DNA of 64,000 nt from Pantoea sp. CCBC3-3-1. GTDB lineage: Bacteria > Pseudomonadota > Gammaproteobacteria > Enterobacterales > Enterobacteriaceae. The stretch lies in NCBI RefSeq assembly GCF_007981265.1, contig NZ_CP034363.1, forward strand, positions 1,488,001 through 1,552,000, read 5' to 3'. Position numbers and translations under genes: made by a program. Below, piece after piece: positions 37,025 through 45,713 of this stretch (position 1 is its first letter; each line of letters begins with the position of its first letter). Below the pieces are notes generated by a model that saw nothing but the letters and a program-made list of their open reading frames with translations, was not told where the DNA came from and did not search any database.

Positions 37025-37747
37025 TCAGGAAACGTGCTGCAAGAATTCCTGCAGGCGGGCGCCTGGTGGGTTATCAATTAACTCAGCCGGGTCGCCATCT
37101 TCCGCAATGCGGCCTTTATCGATGAAGATCAGACGGGACGCCACTTTTTTCGCAAAGCCCACTTCATGGGTCACGATAACCATGGTCATGCCTTCTTCCG
37201 CCAGATCCTGCATCACTTTCAACACTTCATGACGCAGTTCTGGATCCAGCGCGGAGGTGGGCTCATCAAACAACATCATCTTAGGCTTCACTGCCAGCGC
37301 ACGAGCAATCGCGACGCGCTGCTGCTGTCCGCCTGACAGCTCAGAAGGGAAGTGATGAGCACGCTCGGCCAGGCCAACTTTACCAAGCAGCTCTTTCGCC
37401 AGGCGGTGCGCTTCCTCTTTTTTGGTGCCGCGTACGCGAATCGGACCAAAGGCGACGTTATCCAGCGCGTTCATCTGTGGGAACAGATGGAACTGCTGAA
37501 ATACCATGCCTGCTTCCTGACGGATCAGGCGCTCGTCAACTTTCGGATCGTTGACTTTCAGCCCATCGACAATCAGCTCGCCGCTGGTGATCTCTTCCAG
37601 CTTGTTAATGCAGCGCAGCAGCGTCGATTTACCGGAACCGGAAGGCCCAATAATCACCACCACTTCACCCTGCTTGATGGTCAGATCGATATTGTGCAGA
37701 ACCTGCGTCTGGCCGAAATGCTTGGAGACGTTTTTAAATTCAATCAC
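37025..37747 (-). CDS. glnQ: Glutamine ABC transporter ATP-binding protein
   Basis: Cytoplasmic ATPase of the high-affinity glutamine importer, 240 residues. Walker A is GPSGSGKST, the signature is [15 protein letters not shown], Walker B is [12 protein letters not shown] and the H-loop is VTHEVGFA. The start is a GTG at 37747 that overlaps the glnP stop (GTGA), which indicates translational coupling. Confidence 0.95.
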   Translation of the reverse strand: MIEFKNVSKHFGQTQVLHNIDLTIKQGEVVVIIGPSGSGKSTLLRCINKLEEITSGELIVDGLKVNDPKVDERLIRQEAGMVFQQFHLFPQMNALDNVAFGPIRVRGTKKEEAHRLAKELLGKVGLAERAHHFPSELSGGQQQRVAIARALAVKPKMMLFDEPTSALDPELRHEVLKVMQDLAEEGMTMVIVTHEVGFAKKVASRLIFIDKGRIAEDGDPAELIDNPPGARLQEFLQHVS

Positions 37748-38403
37748 AGGATTTTCATCCTTTTTTCAAGGCGACGCAGAACAAAGCTCAGCACCAGCGT
37801 AATAAACAGATAGATAACGGCCACGGCGCTCCAGATTTCCAGCGCGCGGAAGTTTCCGGCAATGATTTCCTGTCCCTGACGGGTCAGCTCGGCCACGCCG
37901 ATGACGATAAACAGGGAAGTATCTTTGATACTGACGATCCATTGATTGCCCAGCGGCGGCAGCATACGGCGTAATGCCAGCGGCATGATGACGTAGCGCA
38001 GCGTTTCGCGACGAGAGAGTCCCAGCGCCAGGCCCGCTTCACGAAAGCCGTTATGAATAGACAGTACCGCGCCACGCGTGATTTCTGCGATGTAAGCGCC
38101 GGAGTTAATCATGATAGTGACCACGGCTGCGCTGAACGGATCGATGCGCAAATCGTTGAAGGCCATTGGCAGGGCAAAATAGATAAACATCACCTGCACA
38201 ACAATGGGTGTGCCGCGAATAAGTTCAATAAAGACCAGCGCGATATTACGGGACAGCCAGCCACCGTAAGCGCGGGCAAAACCGGCAACCAGGCCGATAA
38301 TTAAACCGCCAATCAGACCGAGGACCGAAATCCACAGCGTCAATCGGGCGCCCTCGAGCAGGGCCGGAATAGATGGCCAGATGGCGCTCCAGTCAAACTG
38401 CAT
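37744..38403 (-). CDS. glnP: Glutamine ABC transporter permease
   Basis: Inner-membrane permease of the glutamine importer, 219 residues, with about five transmembrane segments. The polar amino-acid permease motif is seen in [20 protein letters not shown] and the EAA loop in [43 protein letters not shown] lies before the ATG. It is separated from glnH by a hairpin. Confidence 0.95.
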   Translation of the reverse strand: MQFDWSAIWPSIPALLEGARLTLWISVLGLIGGLIIGLVAGFARAYGGWLSRNIALVFIELIRGTPIVVQVMFIYFALPMAFNDLRIDPFSAAVVTIMINSGAYIAEITRGAVLSIHNGFREAGLALGLSRRETLRYVIMPLALRRMLPPLGNQWIVSIKDTSLFIVIGVAELTRQGQEIIAGNFRALEIWSAVAVIYLFITLVLSFVLRRLEKRMKIL

Positions 38404-38448
38404 TATTATTTCTCCGGATGAAAACCGTTCTTGTGTTGGTGTGAAAAA

Positions 38449-38468
38449 CGCAGGCGCGGACGCCTGCG
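38449..38468 (-). terminator. Intra-operon hairpin between glnH and glnP
   Basis: CGCAGGCG (38449-38456) and CGCCTGCG (38461-38468) form a perfect eight-pair stem with a four-base loop. Read in the gene direction it is followed by TTTTTC. It probably acts as a partial terminator or an mRNA 3'-end stabiliser, giving more GlnH than GlnP and GlnQ. Confidence 0.75.
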
Positions 38469-38486
38469 AAAGGTAAAAATGTTGAA

Positions 38487-39233
38487 TTATTTAGGTTCGC
38501 TGCCGAACCATTTTTTATAAAGCGTATTGTAGGTGCCGTTTTCACGCAGTGTTTTCAGTGCGCCATTCACTTTTTCACGCAGTTCGTCGCTGCCTTTCGG
38601 GAAGGCGATGCCGTACTGCTGTGCTTCGATAGACTCGCCTACCGCTTTGAACTGGCCTTTGCCAGCGGTATTAATGAAGTACAGGATGTTTGGCGTGTCA
38701 TGCAGTACTGCGTCAGCACGGTTAGTGCCAAGTTCCATATAGGCGTTATCGATATTCGGGAACTGGCGTAAATCTTTAGACTTGATGTGCTGCTTAGCAT
38801 AATCGACCGATCCGGTGCCGCTCTTAACAGCGACCACTTTACCGGTCAGGTCATTAATACCTTTGATCTGGTCATTATTGGCTTTCACCATCACCAGCAG
38901 GCCGCTTTTGTAGTATCCATCAGAGAAGTCGATCGCTTTTTTGCGCTCTTCGGTGATGGTGATACCGGCCAGCGCCAAATCAACGTTACGGGTTTGCAGG
39001 CCAGGAATGATCCCGCTGAAATCCATAGGCTTCAGGGTATAGTCAATCTTCAGCTCTTTAGCGATAGCGGCCCACAGGTCCACATCGAAGCCAACATATT
39101 GGTTACCCTGTTTGAACTCAAAAGGCACGAAAGCAGTATCGGTTGCAACAACCAGCTTTTTTTCTGCGGCAGTAGAAGAGACGGCAAACGCCAACGTCAG
39201 CGCTGCCAGGGAAAACTTAACAAGTGACTTCAT
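38487..39233 (-). CDS. glnH: Periplasmic glutamine-binding protein
   Basis: Solute-binding protein of the glutamine ABC importer, 248 residues as in E. coli. The signal peptide ends [21 protein letters not shown]. Ligand-site motifs are [24 protein letters not shown] and [22 protein letters not shown] precedes the ATG at 39233. An upstream in-frame ATG at 39260 is not supported. A sigma-54-like element and an NtrC-like site lie upstream. Confidence 0.95.
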   Translation of the reverse strand: MKSLVKFSLAALTLAFAVSSTAAEKKLVVATDTAFVPFEFKQGNQYVGFDVDLWAAIAKELKIDYTLKPMDFSGIIPGLQTRNVDLALAGITITEERKKAIDFSDGYYKSGLLVMVKANNDQIKGINDLTGKVVAVKSGTGSVDYAKQHIKSKDLRQFPNIDNAYMELGTNRADAVLHDTPNILYFINTAGKGQFKAVGESIEAQQYGIAFPKGSDELREKVNGALKTLRENGTYNTLYKKWFGSEPK

Positions 39234-39288
39234 CTTTTTATCCTTATAGCAGTCGGACAACGTTTTTTATCCGAGTGGCACTGGCCAT

Positions 39289-39305
39289 ATGAAAAAATTA
39301 TGCCA
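39289..39305 (-). promoter_or_regulatory. Candidate sigma-54 promoter of glnHPQ
   Basis: The minus strand reads TGGCATAATTTTTTCAT. This fits the -24 part of the sigma-54 consensus (TGGCAC-N5-TTGCA), but the -12 GC dinucleotide is TC. It is 55-70 bp before the glnH start. E. coli glnHPQ uses a nitrogen-regulated sigma-54 promoter. Confidence 0.55.
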
Positions 39306-39391
39306 GGTTTTCAAAATATATGGAAAACAGCACATTGAGTCAATTTTAATGGGCATTACGTAGGGCTAACGGAGTAAAGGCACCATAAAGG

Positions 39392-39408
39392 GGCACCAAA
39401 ATAGTGCA
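39392..39408. promoter_or_regulatory. NtrC (NRI)-type binding site upstream of glnH
   Basis: GGCACCAAAATAGTGCA differs at two positions from the NtrC consensus TGCACC-A-A-N-A-TGGTGCA. Its centre is roughly 120 bp upstream of the predicted glnH transcription start. Extra half-sites (GGCACC at 39379-39384, GGTGCA at 39422-39427) flank it. Confidence 0.65.
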
Positions 39409-39507
39409 TGCCGATCATTATGGTGCATTTAATGTTAGACAGAATAAGAATAAAAACAAATATAAGGAGGAAGAGGGGAGAGTTCTGGATTGCACCAGAG
39501 ATGAACA

Positions 39508-39774
39508 TCAGCGCAACTGGCTATCCTTACTGCCACGACGATTATAAAGCGCAGCGGATTGCTGCTTGTCTCGCTGTTGCTGACACTGCACGCAATACTG
39601 CACGCCAGGTAACGCCAGCCGTCGAGCTTCGGGGATCGCTTCGCCACAGTGTTCACAATACTCAGCGCTGACGCCGCTATTGTGCATTGAGCGGCGAGCG
39701 CGGTTTACGGCATCTTCTACCGTGGAATCAATTTGCTCCTGAACTGCATCATCACGTGCCCAGCCACTGGCCAT
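39508..39774 (-). CDS. ybiI: DksA/TraR-type zinc finger protein YbiI
   Basis: 88-residue protein with one C4 zinc finger of the DksA/TraR type: Cys pairs in YCEHCGEAIPEARR and YCVQCQQQRD. The ends, MASGWARDDAV and YNRRGSKDSQLR, match E. coli YbiI closely. It may affect RNA polymerase like TraR, but this is not shown. GGAGGA ends shortly before the ATG at 39774. In E. coli ybiI lies beside ybiX; here it lies between dps and glnH, downstream of a strong hairpin. Confidence 0.92.
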   Translation of the reverse strand: MASGWARDDAVQEQIDSTVEDAVNRARRSMHNSGVSAEYCEHCGEAIPEARRLALPGVQYCVQCQQQRDKQQSAALYNRRGSKDSQLR

Positions 39775-39792
39775 ATTCTCCTCCAAAGCAGA

Positions 39793-39822
39793 AGGAGCAG
39801 ATGAAAGGCCTCATCTGCTCCT
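39793..39822 (-). terminator. Perfect 12-bp hairpin between dps and ybiI
   Basis: AGGAGCAGATGA (39793-39804) pairs fully with TCATCTGCTCCT (39811-39822) around a 6-nt loop. It lies downstream of dps and ends about 19 nt before the ybiI start. No U-tract follows, so it may be an attenuator or mRNA-end structure. Confidence 0.65.
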
Positions 39823-39854
39823 GAATAATGCTCTACGAAAAGGCACTAAAAACC

Positions 39855-40358
39855 TTATTCGATATTAGACTCGATGAACCACAGGAATTTATCCAGGTCG
39901 CGGGAAGCCGCGGTGAAAATGTCTGCGGTATCTTCATCTTCAACTTCGGTAATCGCTTTACGGGTATCATTCGCGACTACCGCATAACGTTCTGCCAGTG
40001 CTTTAAGATGATCCTGCACGGTGTGAATGTTCAGCGGATAGCTTTTCAGCGGCGTTCTGTCGTTAACAACCTGAGTCGTACCCAGTGCGACGCCACCCAG
40101 CTGTACTACACGCTCGGCGATAGTATCCTGATGATCGGTGATAGTCGTACGGAAACCATCCAGCATTTCGTGTACACCGATAAAGTTTGCGCCACGCATG
40201 TTCCAGTGCGCTTGCTTAGTAATCAGGGACAAATCAATGAACTCAGTCACCAGGCGATTCAGCACCTCAATGGTGGCTTTCTTTTCCTCGTCGGCCACAT
40301 TGTTACGGGTGTAATGCAGATCGGATGACGTTGTTTTTACCAGTTTAGCGGTACTCAT
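39855..40358 (-). CDS. dps: DNA-protecting ferritin-like protein Dps
   Basis: Dodecameric ferritin-like protein that binds DNA and oxidises iron with hydrogen peroxide, made in starvation and oxidative stress. 167 residues from the second of two adjacent ATGs (40361 and 40358), which matches the E. coli N-terminus MSTAKLVK. The intersubunit ferroxidase ligands lie in [16 protein letters not shown] (His) and GVHEMLDGF (His, Glu, Asp). The Lys-rich N-tail is shorter in basic residues than in E. coli ([12 protein letters not shown]). AAGAGG lies upstream. Confidence 0.96.
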   Translation of the reverse strand: MSTAKLVKTTSSDLHYTRNNVADEEKKATIEVLNRLVTEFIDLSLITKQAHWNMRGANFIGVHEMLDGFRTTITDHQDTIAERVVQLGGVALGTTQVVNDRTPLKSYPLNIHTVQDHLKALAERYAVVANDTRKAITEVEDEDTADIFTAASRDLDKFLWFIESNIE

Positions 40359-40403
40359 CATTAATATCCTCTTAATGGTCAGTTGTCCTGAATGTACGAG
40401 AAT

Positions 40404-40411
40404 AAGTATAG
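40404..40411 (-). promoter_or_regulatory. dps promoter -10 element
   Basis: The minus strand reads CTATACTT, about 45 bp before the dps start, inside a segment (GGTGCTATACTTA…CTCGTACATT) similar to the E. coli dps promoter. The -35 region has no consensus, as expected for a promoter served by sigma-S or by OxyR with sigma-70. Confidence 0.65.
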
Positions 40412-40639
40412 CACCGGTTTTTAACTTTGCCGGGAAGGTCGTACCTATCGGTAGAATAGTGACGGCCTTTTACAGATAACCGACTGTAATCTGAGGTGAT
40501 AAATGCGATTAATAAAGATTATCATTCAGCCGTGTTTTATAAATAATTGATATGTATGAATATTATTATTAATGAGCCGCGTGAGGCATCTTTTTCTAAT
40601 TTTATTACTTTTTGTTTCCAGGATATTTCTGTATTTGCT

Positions 40640-40685
40640 AAAGCCTGGATGTTGATGGAAAAACAGCCGTTTAACATCAGGCTTT
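40640..40685. repeat. Long stem-loop in the rhtA-dps spacer
   Basis: AAAGCCTGGATGTT (40640-40653) pairs with AACATCAGGCTTT (40673-40685) with one bulged base; the loop is 19 nt. It lies 40 bp downstream of the rhtA stop. A T-tract lies on the wrong side for rhtA, so a simple terminator is doubtful. The rest of the 366-bp spacer is AT-rich with no other gene seen. Confidence 0.45.
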
Positions 40686-40724
40686 AAAAAAACATATCTG
40701 CTTTTTCAGAGCGATCCAAATTAA

Positions 40725-41624
40725 TTAGTCGACCCGATCGCTGACGGGGGAAATTTGGGGCTTGCCCGCGCGGATCGTAAGCGTTGCGCCTGCTGAGGCC
40801 AGCACAATTGCCAGCAACCCAAGCCACTGAACCAGCGACAGGCGTTCTCCCAGAAACAACATCCCGGAAAGCGCCGCCATTGCCGGTTCCAGGCTCATTA
40901 GCGTACCGAACGTTTTTGCCGGTAAACGGGTTAGCGCGACCATTTCCAGTGAATAGGGCAATGCGCTGGAGAGCACCGCGATCGCCAGCGCTACCGGAAG
41001 CAGCGACAGGCTCCAGATGCCGCTATCGGCATAAACCAGTCCCACGGGAACAAATATCAGCGAGGCAATCAGTGAGCCTGCCGCCACTGTCGCAGGGCCG
41101 TGATCTGCTCCCGCACGTTGACCGCTTAAGATATAAACAGCCCAGCACGCCCCTGCAAGAATCGCGAGCAGCGCGCCTTTAAGATCGACGCTGGCGATCT
41201 CTTTGCCCAGAGGCAATAAAAGCCAGAGTCCCAGCAACGCCAGCAACACCCAGAGAAAATCCAGCGGCTTGCGGGAGCCAGCCAGCGCCAGCGCCAGCGG
41301 ACCGGTAAATTCCAGCGCAACGGCAATACCCAACGGTACCGTGCGAATGGCCAGATAAAAGGAATAGTTCATGGCGCCCAGCGCAAGGCCGTAACAAAGG
41401 AGGGGAAAACGCTGCTCTCTGCTAAAGCGCAGGCGCCAGGGCTTAAAGACGATACAAAGGATAATCGTACCAAAGCCAAGACGCAGGGCGGTGATGCCCG
41501 GTGCGCCTACCAGCGGAAACAACGTTTTGGCCATGGCTGCACCACCCTGAATGGAAGTCATGGCAATCAATAAAACCAGTATGGGTAACCAGAGTGGAGT
41601 GGCTTTTGGAACAGACGTAAACAT
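40725..41624 (-). CDS. rhtA: Threonine/homoserine exporter RhtA
   Basis: Inner-membrane exporter of the EamA/DMT family, 299 residues, with ten hydrophobic segments in two EamA repeats. It closely follows E. coli RhtA: SIQGGAAMAKTLFPLVGAPG near the start, VPLGIAVALEFTGPLALAL, then ACWAVYILSGQRAGADHGPATVA and LPYSLEMVALTRLPAKTFGTLMSLEPA. It exports threonine, homoserine and related amino acids. It is divergent from ompX. Confidence 0.94.
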   Translation of the reverse strand: MFTSVPKATPLWLPILVLLIAMTSIQGGAAMAKTLFPLVGAPGITALRLGFGTIILCIVFKPWRLRFSREQRFPLLCYGLALGAMNYSFYLAIRTVPLGIAVALEFTGPLALALAGSRKPLDFLWVLLALLGLWLLLPLGKEIASVDLKGALLAILAGACWAVYILSGQRAGADHGPATVAAGSLIASLIFVPVGLVYADSGIWSLSLLPVALAIAVLSSALPYSLEMVALTRLPAKTFGTLMSLEPAMAALSGMLFLGERLSLVQWLGLLAIVLASAGATLTIRAGKPQISPVSDRVD

Positions 41625-41989
41625 CCTTCAGTCCAACCTTATTCGTCCATTAACACGCAAAAAAGTTCCCGAGAGTGTAATGTAAAGAGGTCGTTTTTCC
41701 TCTGTGTAAAATGAAAAAAGTGTAGGAATTTAGGAAAAAGTCGCTGTTGGAAGTAAAGAAGTGTCAGGTTTAATTAAGATTTATCTCAATGAACGTTTTT
41801 TTACATTACGAGTCAGGCGAAACGATAACGGTAAAAAGATAAGTAAAAATAATGACATAGATAAACCCGTTAACGTCCTGTTACACCAAACATTGTCTTG
41901 GACAACAAAATCGGGGCAGAGTTTCTCGCTAAGTTTTGTTATATTTTCAGCGTTGTCAGGAGATAAGTACTTTCACATTTGAGGTGGTT
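41625..41989. other. AT-rich spacer between rhtA and ompX
   Basis: 365 bp without a credible gene. It holds the divergent promoters of rhtA and ompX and the ompX leader (TTTCACATTTGAGGTGGTT before the ATG). In E. coli this leader is a target of small RNAs such as CyaR and MicA; I cannot score pairing here. No clear -35/-10 pair stands out. Confidence 0.4.
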
Positions 41990-42502
41990 ATGAAAAAAAT
42001 TGCATGTCTTTCAGCACTGGCTTGTGTACTGGCGGTTTCTGCTGGTTCAGCAATGGCTCAGAGCACAGTTTCCGGCGGTTACGCACAAAGCGATATGCAG
42101 GGCGTGGCTAACAAAGCTAACGGTTTCAACCTGAAATATCGTTACGAAAACGGCAGCGATCCACTGGGTTGGATTGGCTCTTTCACCTACACCGAGAAAG
42201 ATCGTACTGACGCCAGCGTTTATAACAAAGGCCAGTACTACGGAATCACCGGTGGTCCAGCTTACCGTCTGAACGACTGGGCAAGCATCTATGGTGTTGT
42301 TGGTATCGGCTACGGCAAATTCCAGCAGAACGCACCAGACCGCGTTAAGTCTGATTCAAGCGACGTTGGCTTCTCTTACGGTGCTGGCCTGCAGTTCAAC
42401 CCAGGCATCGAAAACGTTGCCCTGGACGTTGGCTACGAGCAGAGCCGTATCCGTAGCGTTGACGTAGGTACCTGGATTGCTGGCGTAGGCTACAGCTTCT
42501 AA
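41990..42502 (+). CDS. ompX: Outer membrane protein OmpX
   Basis: Eight-stranded outer-membrane beta-barrel of the Ail/Lom family, 170 residues. The signal peptide ends SAMA-QSTVSGGY. Alternating aromatic strands run through the protein (YRYENGSDPLGWIGSFTY, GQYYGITGGPAYRLND, VGIGYGKF), and it ends in GVGYSF with the C-terminal Phe needed for assembly. GAGGTGG precedes the ATG at 41990. The codon use is strongly biased to common codons, as in abundant proteins. Confidence 0.95.
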   Translation: MKKIACLSALACVLAVSAGSAMAQSTVSGGYAQSDMQGVANKANGFNLKYRYENGSDPLGWIGSFTYTEKDRTDASVYNKGQYYGITGGPAYRLNDWASIYGVVGIGYGKFQQNAPDRVKSDSSDVGFSYGAGLQFNPGIENVALDVGYEQSRIRSVDVGTWIAGVGYSF

Positions 42503-42534
42503 GTATCGCCTCATTCAGCTTTGGCTGTCTGATG

Positions 42535-42566
42535 AAAAAAATCCGCCCTTCGAGGCGGATTTTTTT
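42535..42566. terminator. Bidirectional terminator between ompX and mntS
   Basis: AAAAAAATCCGCC (42535-42547) pairs with GGCGGATTTTTTT (42554-42566), giving a T-run in both directions. It serves convergent ompX and mntS. Confidence 0.9.
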
Positions 42567-42575
42567 ATGGCTGAA

Positions 42576-42677
42576 TCAGGAATGGGGCGCTTTTCTCGCC
42601 ATCACCATTTCCAGCAGCATCAGCCGCAGCGTAAAGGGAGAGCGACAGAGCAGCTGAAGTAAAAGTGGCTTTTTCAT
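42576..42677 (-). CDS. mntS: Small manganese-response protein MntS
   Basis: 33-residue peptide read by hand. It begins MKKPLLLQLLCRSPFTLRLM and ends LLEMVMARKAPHS. E. coli MntS (42 residues) shares SPF, RLMLL and a following Met in the same order. MntS raises intracellular manganese, probably by inhibiting the exporter MntP, and is repressed by MntR with manganese. AGGAAACGAG is the ribosome site. Position supports the call: it lies beside mntR, and an MntR-type operator lies in its promoter. It is shorter than the E. coli protein at the C-terminus. Confidence 0.82.
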   Translation of the reverse strand: MKKPLLLQLLCRSPFTLRLMLLEMVMARKAPHS

Positions 42678-42707
42678 CTCGTTTCCTCCGTTCACTTATT
42701 AAACAGG

Positions 42708-42723
42708 TATAGCACAGGCTATA
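42708..42723. promoter_or_regulatory. MntR operator in the mntS promoter
   Basis: TATAGC-ACAG-GCTATA is a perfect inverted repeat and matches the core of the MntR site (ATAGC-N4-GCTAT, as I recall it). It lies 30 bp upstream of the mntS start in the spacer shared with mntR. Confidence 0.78.
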
Positions 42724-42843
42724 ATGTGTAGCCAGCGCTATTATGCGAAAATTTGTGCTTCTTTGAGCTTCGTTTACAATGTGGCACCAACAGACTGGTG
42801 CAGTGTTTGTTATGCATCAGTGATAATAAAAAGAGGAAGCTTA

Positions 42844-43296
42844 ATGAGTCGTCGCGCAAAAAATTCAGTGCCCGCGCCACTGAAAGAAATTGAAGAGCAT
42901 GTCGAAGGCTTTCGTCAGGTTCGGGAAGCCCATCGTCGTGAGCTGATTGATGACTATGTTGAGCTGATTTCCGACCTCATCCGTGAGTTCGGTGAAGCCC
43001 GCCAGGTTGATATGGCGGCGCGTCTGGGGGTTTCACAGCCTACCGTCGCTAAGATGTTGAAAAGACTGGCCGTGGCCGGCCTGGTTGAGCAGGTTCCCTA
43101 TCGAGGCGTGTTCTTAACCGCAGAAGGGGAATCGCTGGCTGAAGAGAGCCGCAAGCGTCACCACATTGTGGAAACTTTTTTGCTGGCGCTGGGGATCAGT
43201 CCCGATACTGCCCGCCGCGATGCAGAAGGTTTGGAGCATCACGTCAGTGATGAAACGCTGGCTATATTCCAGAAATTTTACGAAAGCCGTCAGTAA
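42844..43296 (+). CDS. mntR: Manganese-responsive regulator MntR
   Basis: DtxR-family repressor that binds manganese and controls mntH, mntS and dps (repression) and mntP (activation) in E. coli. 150 residues from the ATG at 42844, which has GAGGAAGC upstream. The winged helix spans [35 protein letters not shown]. Metal ligands lie in [12 protein letters not shown] and in [14 protein letters not shown]. The frame is open further upstream, but that region contains the operator. Confidence 0.95.
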   Translation: MSRRAKNSVPAPLKEIEEHVEGFRQVREAHRRELIDDYVELISDLIREFGEARQVDMAARLGVSQPTVAKMLKRLAVAGLVEQVPYRGVFLTAEGESLAEESRKRHHIVETFLLALGISPDTARRDAEGLEHHVSDETLAIFQKFYESRQ

Positions 43297-43319
43297 ACTT
43301 ATCCCTCTGGTGGAACCCC

Positions 43320-44435
43320 ATGGCAACGTTGCTCCGGCCTTTCCTGCACGATCGCTTCCTGCATCTGTTAGTTTTGCTGGGCCTGCTGCTGGCCTGCTTT
43401 GCGCCTTTCACGCTGCGGCAATTGCCTGCCGCCGTGGACTGGCCCACCATTCTCACCCTGGGTGGCCTGCTGATGCTCACCAAAGGCATCGAGGCCAGCG
43501 GCTATTTTGACGTTCTGGGACGAAGGCTGGTTCAGCGCTTTCAGTCGCAGCGCGCGCTGGCGCTGTTTTTAATCGCCGCTGCCGCGCTACTCTCAACTTT
43601 TCTTACCAACGATGTCGCATTGTTCATTCTGGTGCCGCTGACCCTGACCTTGCGTCACTATTCTTCATTGCCCGTCACTCGTCTGATTATCTTTGAAGCG
43701 CTGGCGGTTAACGCAGGTTCGCTGCTTACGCCTATCGGTAATCCGCAAAATATCCTGTTATGGCAGCACGGCGGCGCAGGCTTTGGCCATTTTATCTGGC
43801 AAATGCTGCCGCTGGCCGGTGCGTTGCTGGCTAGCCTGCTGATCCTCACCGCTTTTAGCTTCCCCGGCCGGCGTATTGAGCGTGCAGAAGGGCGATCGGC
43901 GGTGAAATGGCAACGTTCCTTGTTAGTGGTTAGCGTGCTGCTTTACCTGTTTTTCGTGACGGCGCTGGAGCTGGGCTACGCTGGCTGGGGAGTTTTGCTG
44001 ATATTCGCCGTTTATCTGCTGATGGCCCGTCATATTTTGCTGGCGATAGACTGGAGCCTGCTGGCAGTTTTTATCGCCATGTTTATCGACGTCTTTCTGC
44101 TGACAAAATTGCCCGCGTCTCAGGATCTGCTACAGCAAATGGTCCAGCTCTCCGCTGGCGGTAAATATCTGCTGGCGATTGGGCTGTCGCAGATTATCAG
44201 CAACGTACCCGCCACCATCCTGCTAATCGGCAGCCTGCCCGCGTCAACATTATTAGCCTGGGCGGTCAATATCGGGGGATTTGGGCTACTTCCCGGCTCG
44301 CTGGCAAACCTGATTGCCTTACGAATGGCGAAAGATCGTACCGTCTGGCTGCGATTCCATTTCTACTCGTTGCCGATGCTGTTGTGGGCGATGGCGCTCG
44401 GATGGGGACTGCTTTTAGTTATAAATGCGGTCTAA
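43320..44435 (+). CDS. ybiR: Inner-membrane transporter YbiR
   Basis: 371-residue membrane protein of the ArsB/NhaD (SLC13-related) superfamily, about eleven hydrophobic segments. Family signatures are FLTNDVALFILVPLTL and NAGSLLTPIGNPQNILLW, and a repeat near the end, SQIISNVPATILL. Its substrate in E. coli is not settled. It follows mntR by 23 bp and is probably co-transcribed with it, as in E. coli, which hints at a role linked to manganese. Confidence 0.9.
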   Translation: MATLLRPFLHDRFLHLLVLLGLLLACFAPFTLRQLPAAVDWPTILTLGGLLMLTKGIEASGYFDVLGRRLVQRFQSQRALALFLIAAAALLSTFLTNDVALFILVPLTLTLRHYSSLPVTRLIIFEALAVNAGSLLTPIGNPQNILLWQHGGAGFGHFIWQMLPLAGALLASLLILTAFSFPGRRIERAEGRSAVKWQRSLLVVSVLLYLFFVTALELGYAGWGVLLIFAVYLLMARHILLAIDWSLLAVFIAMFIDVFLLTKLPASQDLLQQMVQLSAGGKYLLAIGLSQIISNVPATILLIGSLPASTLLAWAVNIGGFGLLPGSLANLIALRMAKDRTVWLRFHFYSLPMLLWAMALGWGLLLVINAV

Positions 44436-44552
44436 CGTGAGTCTATTCTGACTTCGTAAAGAAACGCTGGCATTTGTCAGTTTACGTCCTATGTTTATAG
44501 CAGAGTAAATCTTGCGGGCTCGGTTTGAGCCTGCCGTAACCTGATGAGAACT

Positions 44553-45713
44553 ATGGCTAATCAATCTACTTCTTCCTCGGATGATGACAAAAGTCATCAG
44601 CACTCCGCTGAGCAGCAGGACGACAATCCGCAACAGGATAAAAACCCACAACAAAACGACGAGCAGCCTGAGCGCAAGCGCCCGGGTAAGAAGCCGCTGA
44701 TCATTCTGGCTGTGGTGGTCGTGGTGATGGTGATTGTCGGCTTTTATTTCTGGTTTACCAGCCGCAACATTGAAACCACTGACGATGCTTTTACCGAGTC
44801 GGATGCGGTGACCATTGCGCCTAAGGCATCTGGCTATGTCACGCAACTGCTGGTGAAAGATAATCAGCGCGTGAAAAAGGGCGATCTGCTGGTGGTGATC
44901 GATCCGCAGGATAATCAGGCCCAGCGCGATCAGGCCCAGGCGCAGCTTGGACTGGCCACGGCCCAGCTTCATCAGGCCCAGGCACAGCTGGCGCTTTCTC
45001 GCGTACAGTATCCCGCGCAAAAAGACCAGGCTTTGGCACAGCAGGCGAAAGCTGAAGCGAACCTTGTGAACGCGCAGGAAGATGATAAACGTCAGCGCGG
45101 TGTCGATCCGCGAGCAACCTCGCAGCGTAATATCGATGCCGCCAGCGCACAGTTAAGAAGCGCCAGAGCGGAACTGCAAAGCGCCAAAGCGCAGGTGGAA
45201 GTCGCCTCACAAATTCAGCTGCAAATTCGTCAGCAGGAAACCAATGTTGAAGCCCGCCAACAGCAGGTTGAGCAGGCTAAGGCACAGTTGAATACCGCAA
45301 ACCTTAACCTTTCCTATACCGAAGTCCGTGCGCCTTATGACGGTTTCGTCACTAAGCGTAACGTGCAGGTCGGTACGCTGGTTCAGGCCGGAAGCTCCCT
45401 TTTTTCCCTGGTCTCGCCTGATGTCTGGGTAACGGCAAACTTCAAAGAATCCCAGTTGGAACGAATGAATCCAGGCGACAATGTTGAGATTACCGTCGAT
45501 GCCTGGCCAGATATTAAGCTGGAAGGCCATGTGGACAGTATTCAGATGGGCTCGGGTTCGCGCTTCTCGACCTTCCCGTCAGAGAACGCCACCGGTAACT
45601 ATGTGAAAATTGTTCAGCGCGTGCCGGTAAAAATTGTCATTGATAAAGGGCTGGATCCGAACAAGCCGCTGCCGCTGGGGCTTTCGGTGGAGCCTAAGGT
45701 GACGGTGGAATGA
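44553..45713 (+). CDS. EmrA-like membrane fusion protein (HlyD family)
   Basis: Periplasmic adaptor of a tripartite drug-efflux system, 386 residues. A cytoplasmic Gln/Asp-rich tail of about 45 residues precedes one transmembrane helix (PLIILAVVVVVMVIVGFYFW). Then come the biotinyl-lipoyl half (TIAPKASGYVTQLLVKDNQRVKKGDLL), a long coiled coil rich in Gln and Ala (about residues 110-220), and the beta-barrel with SGSRFSTFPSENATGNYVKIVQRVPVKI, typical of EmrA. The ATG at 44553 has GAGA upstream; an ATG at 44544 is an alternative. It overlaps the next gene by 4 bp. Confidence 0.9.
   Translation: MANQSTSSSDDDKSHQHSAEQQDDNPQQDKNPQQNDEQPERKRPGKKPLIILAVVVVVMVIVGFYFWFTSRNIETTDDAFTESDAVTIAPKASGYVTQLLVKDNQRVKKGDLLVVIDPQDNQAQRDQAQAQLGLATAQLHQAQAQLALSRVQYPAQKDQALAQQAKAEANLVNAQEDDKRQRGVDPRATSQRNIDAASAQLRSARAELQSAKAQVEVASQIQLQIRQQETNVEARQQQVEQAKAQLNTANLNLSYTEVRAPYDGFVTKRNVQVGTLVQAGSSLFSLVSPDVWVTANFKESQLERMNPGDNVEITVDAWPDIKLEGHVDSIQMGSGSRFSTFPSENATGNYVKIVQRVPVKIVIDKGLDPNKPLPLGLSVEPKVTVE

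Noticed and set aside
38449..38468. REP element
   Set aside because: The stem is perfect but lacks the REP consensus and occurs once in the window; a U-tract follows on the gene strand, so a terminator-like role fits better.
41761..41982. 73-codon frame in the rhtA-ompX spacer
   Set aside because: It starts with a poor context, has no recognisable sequence and covers the ompX promoter and leader.
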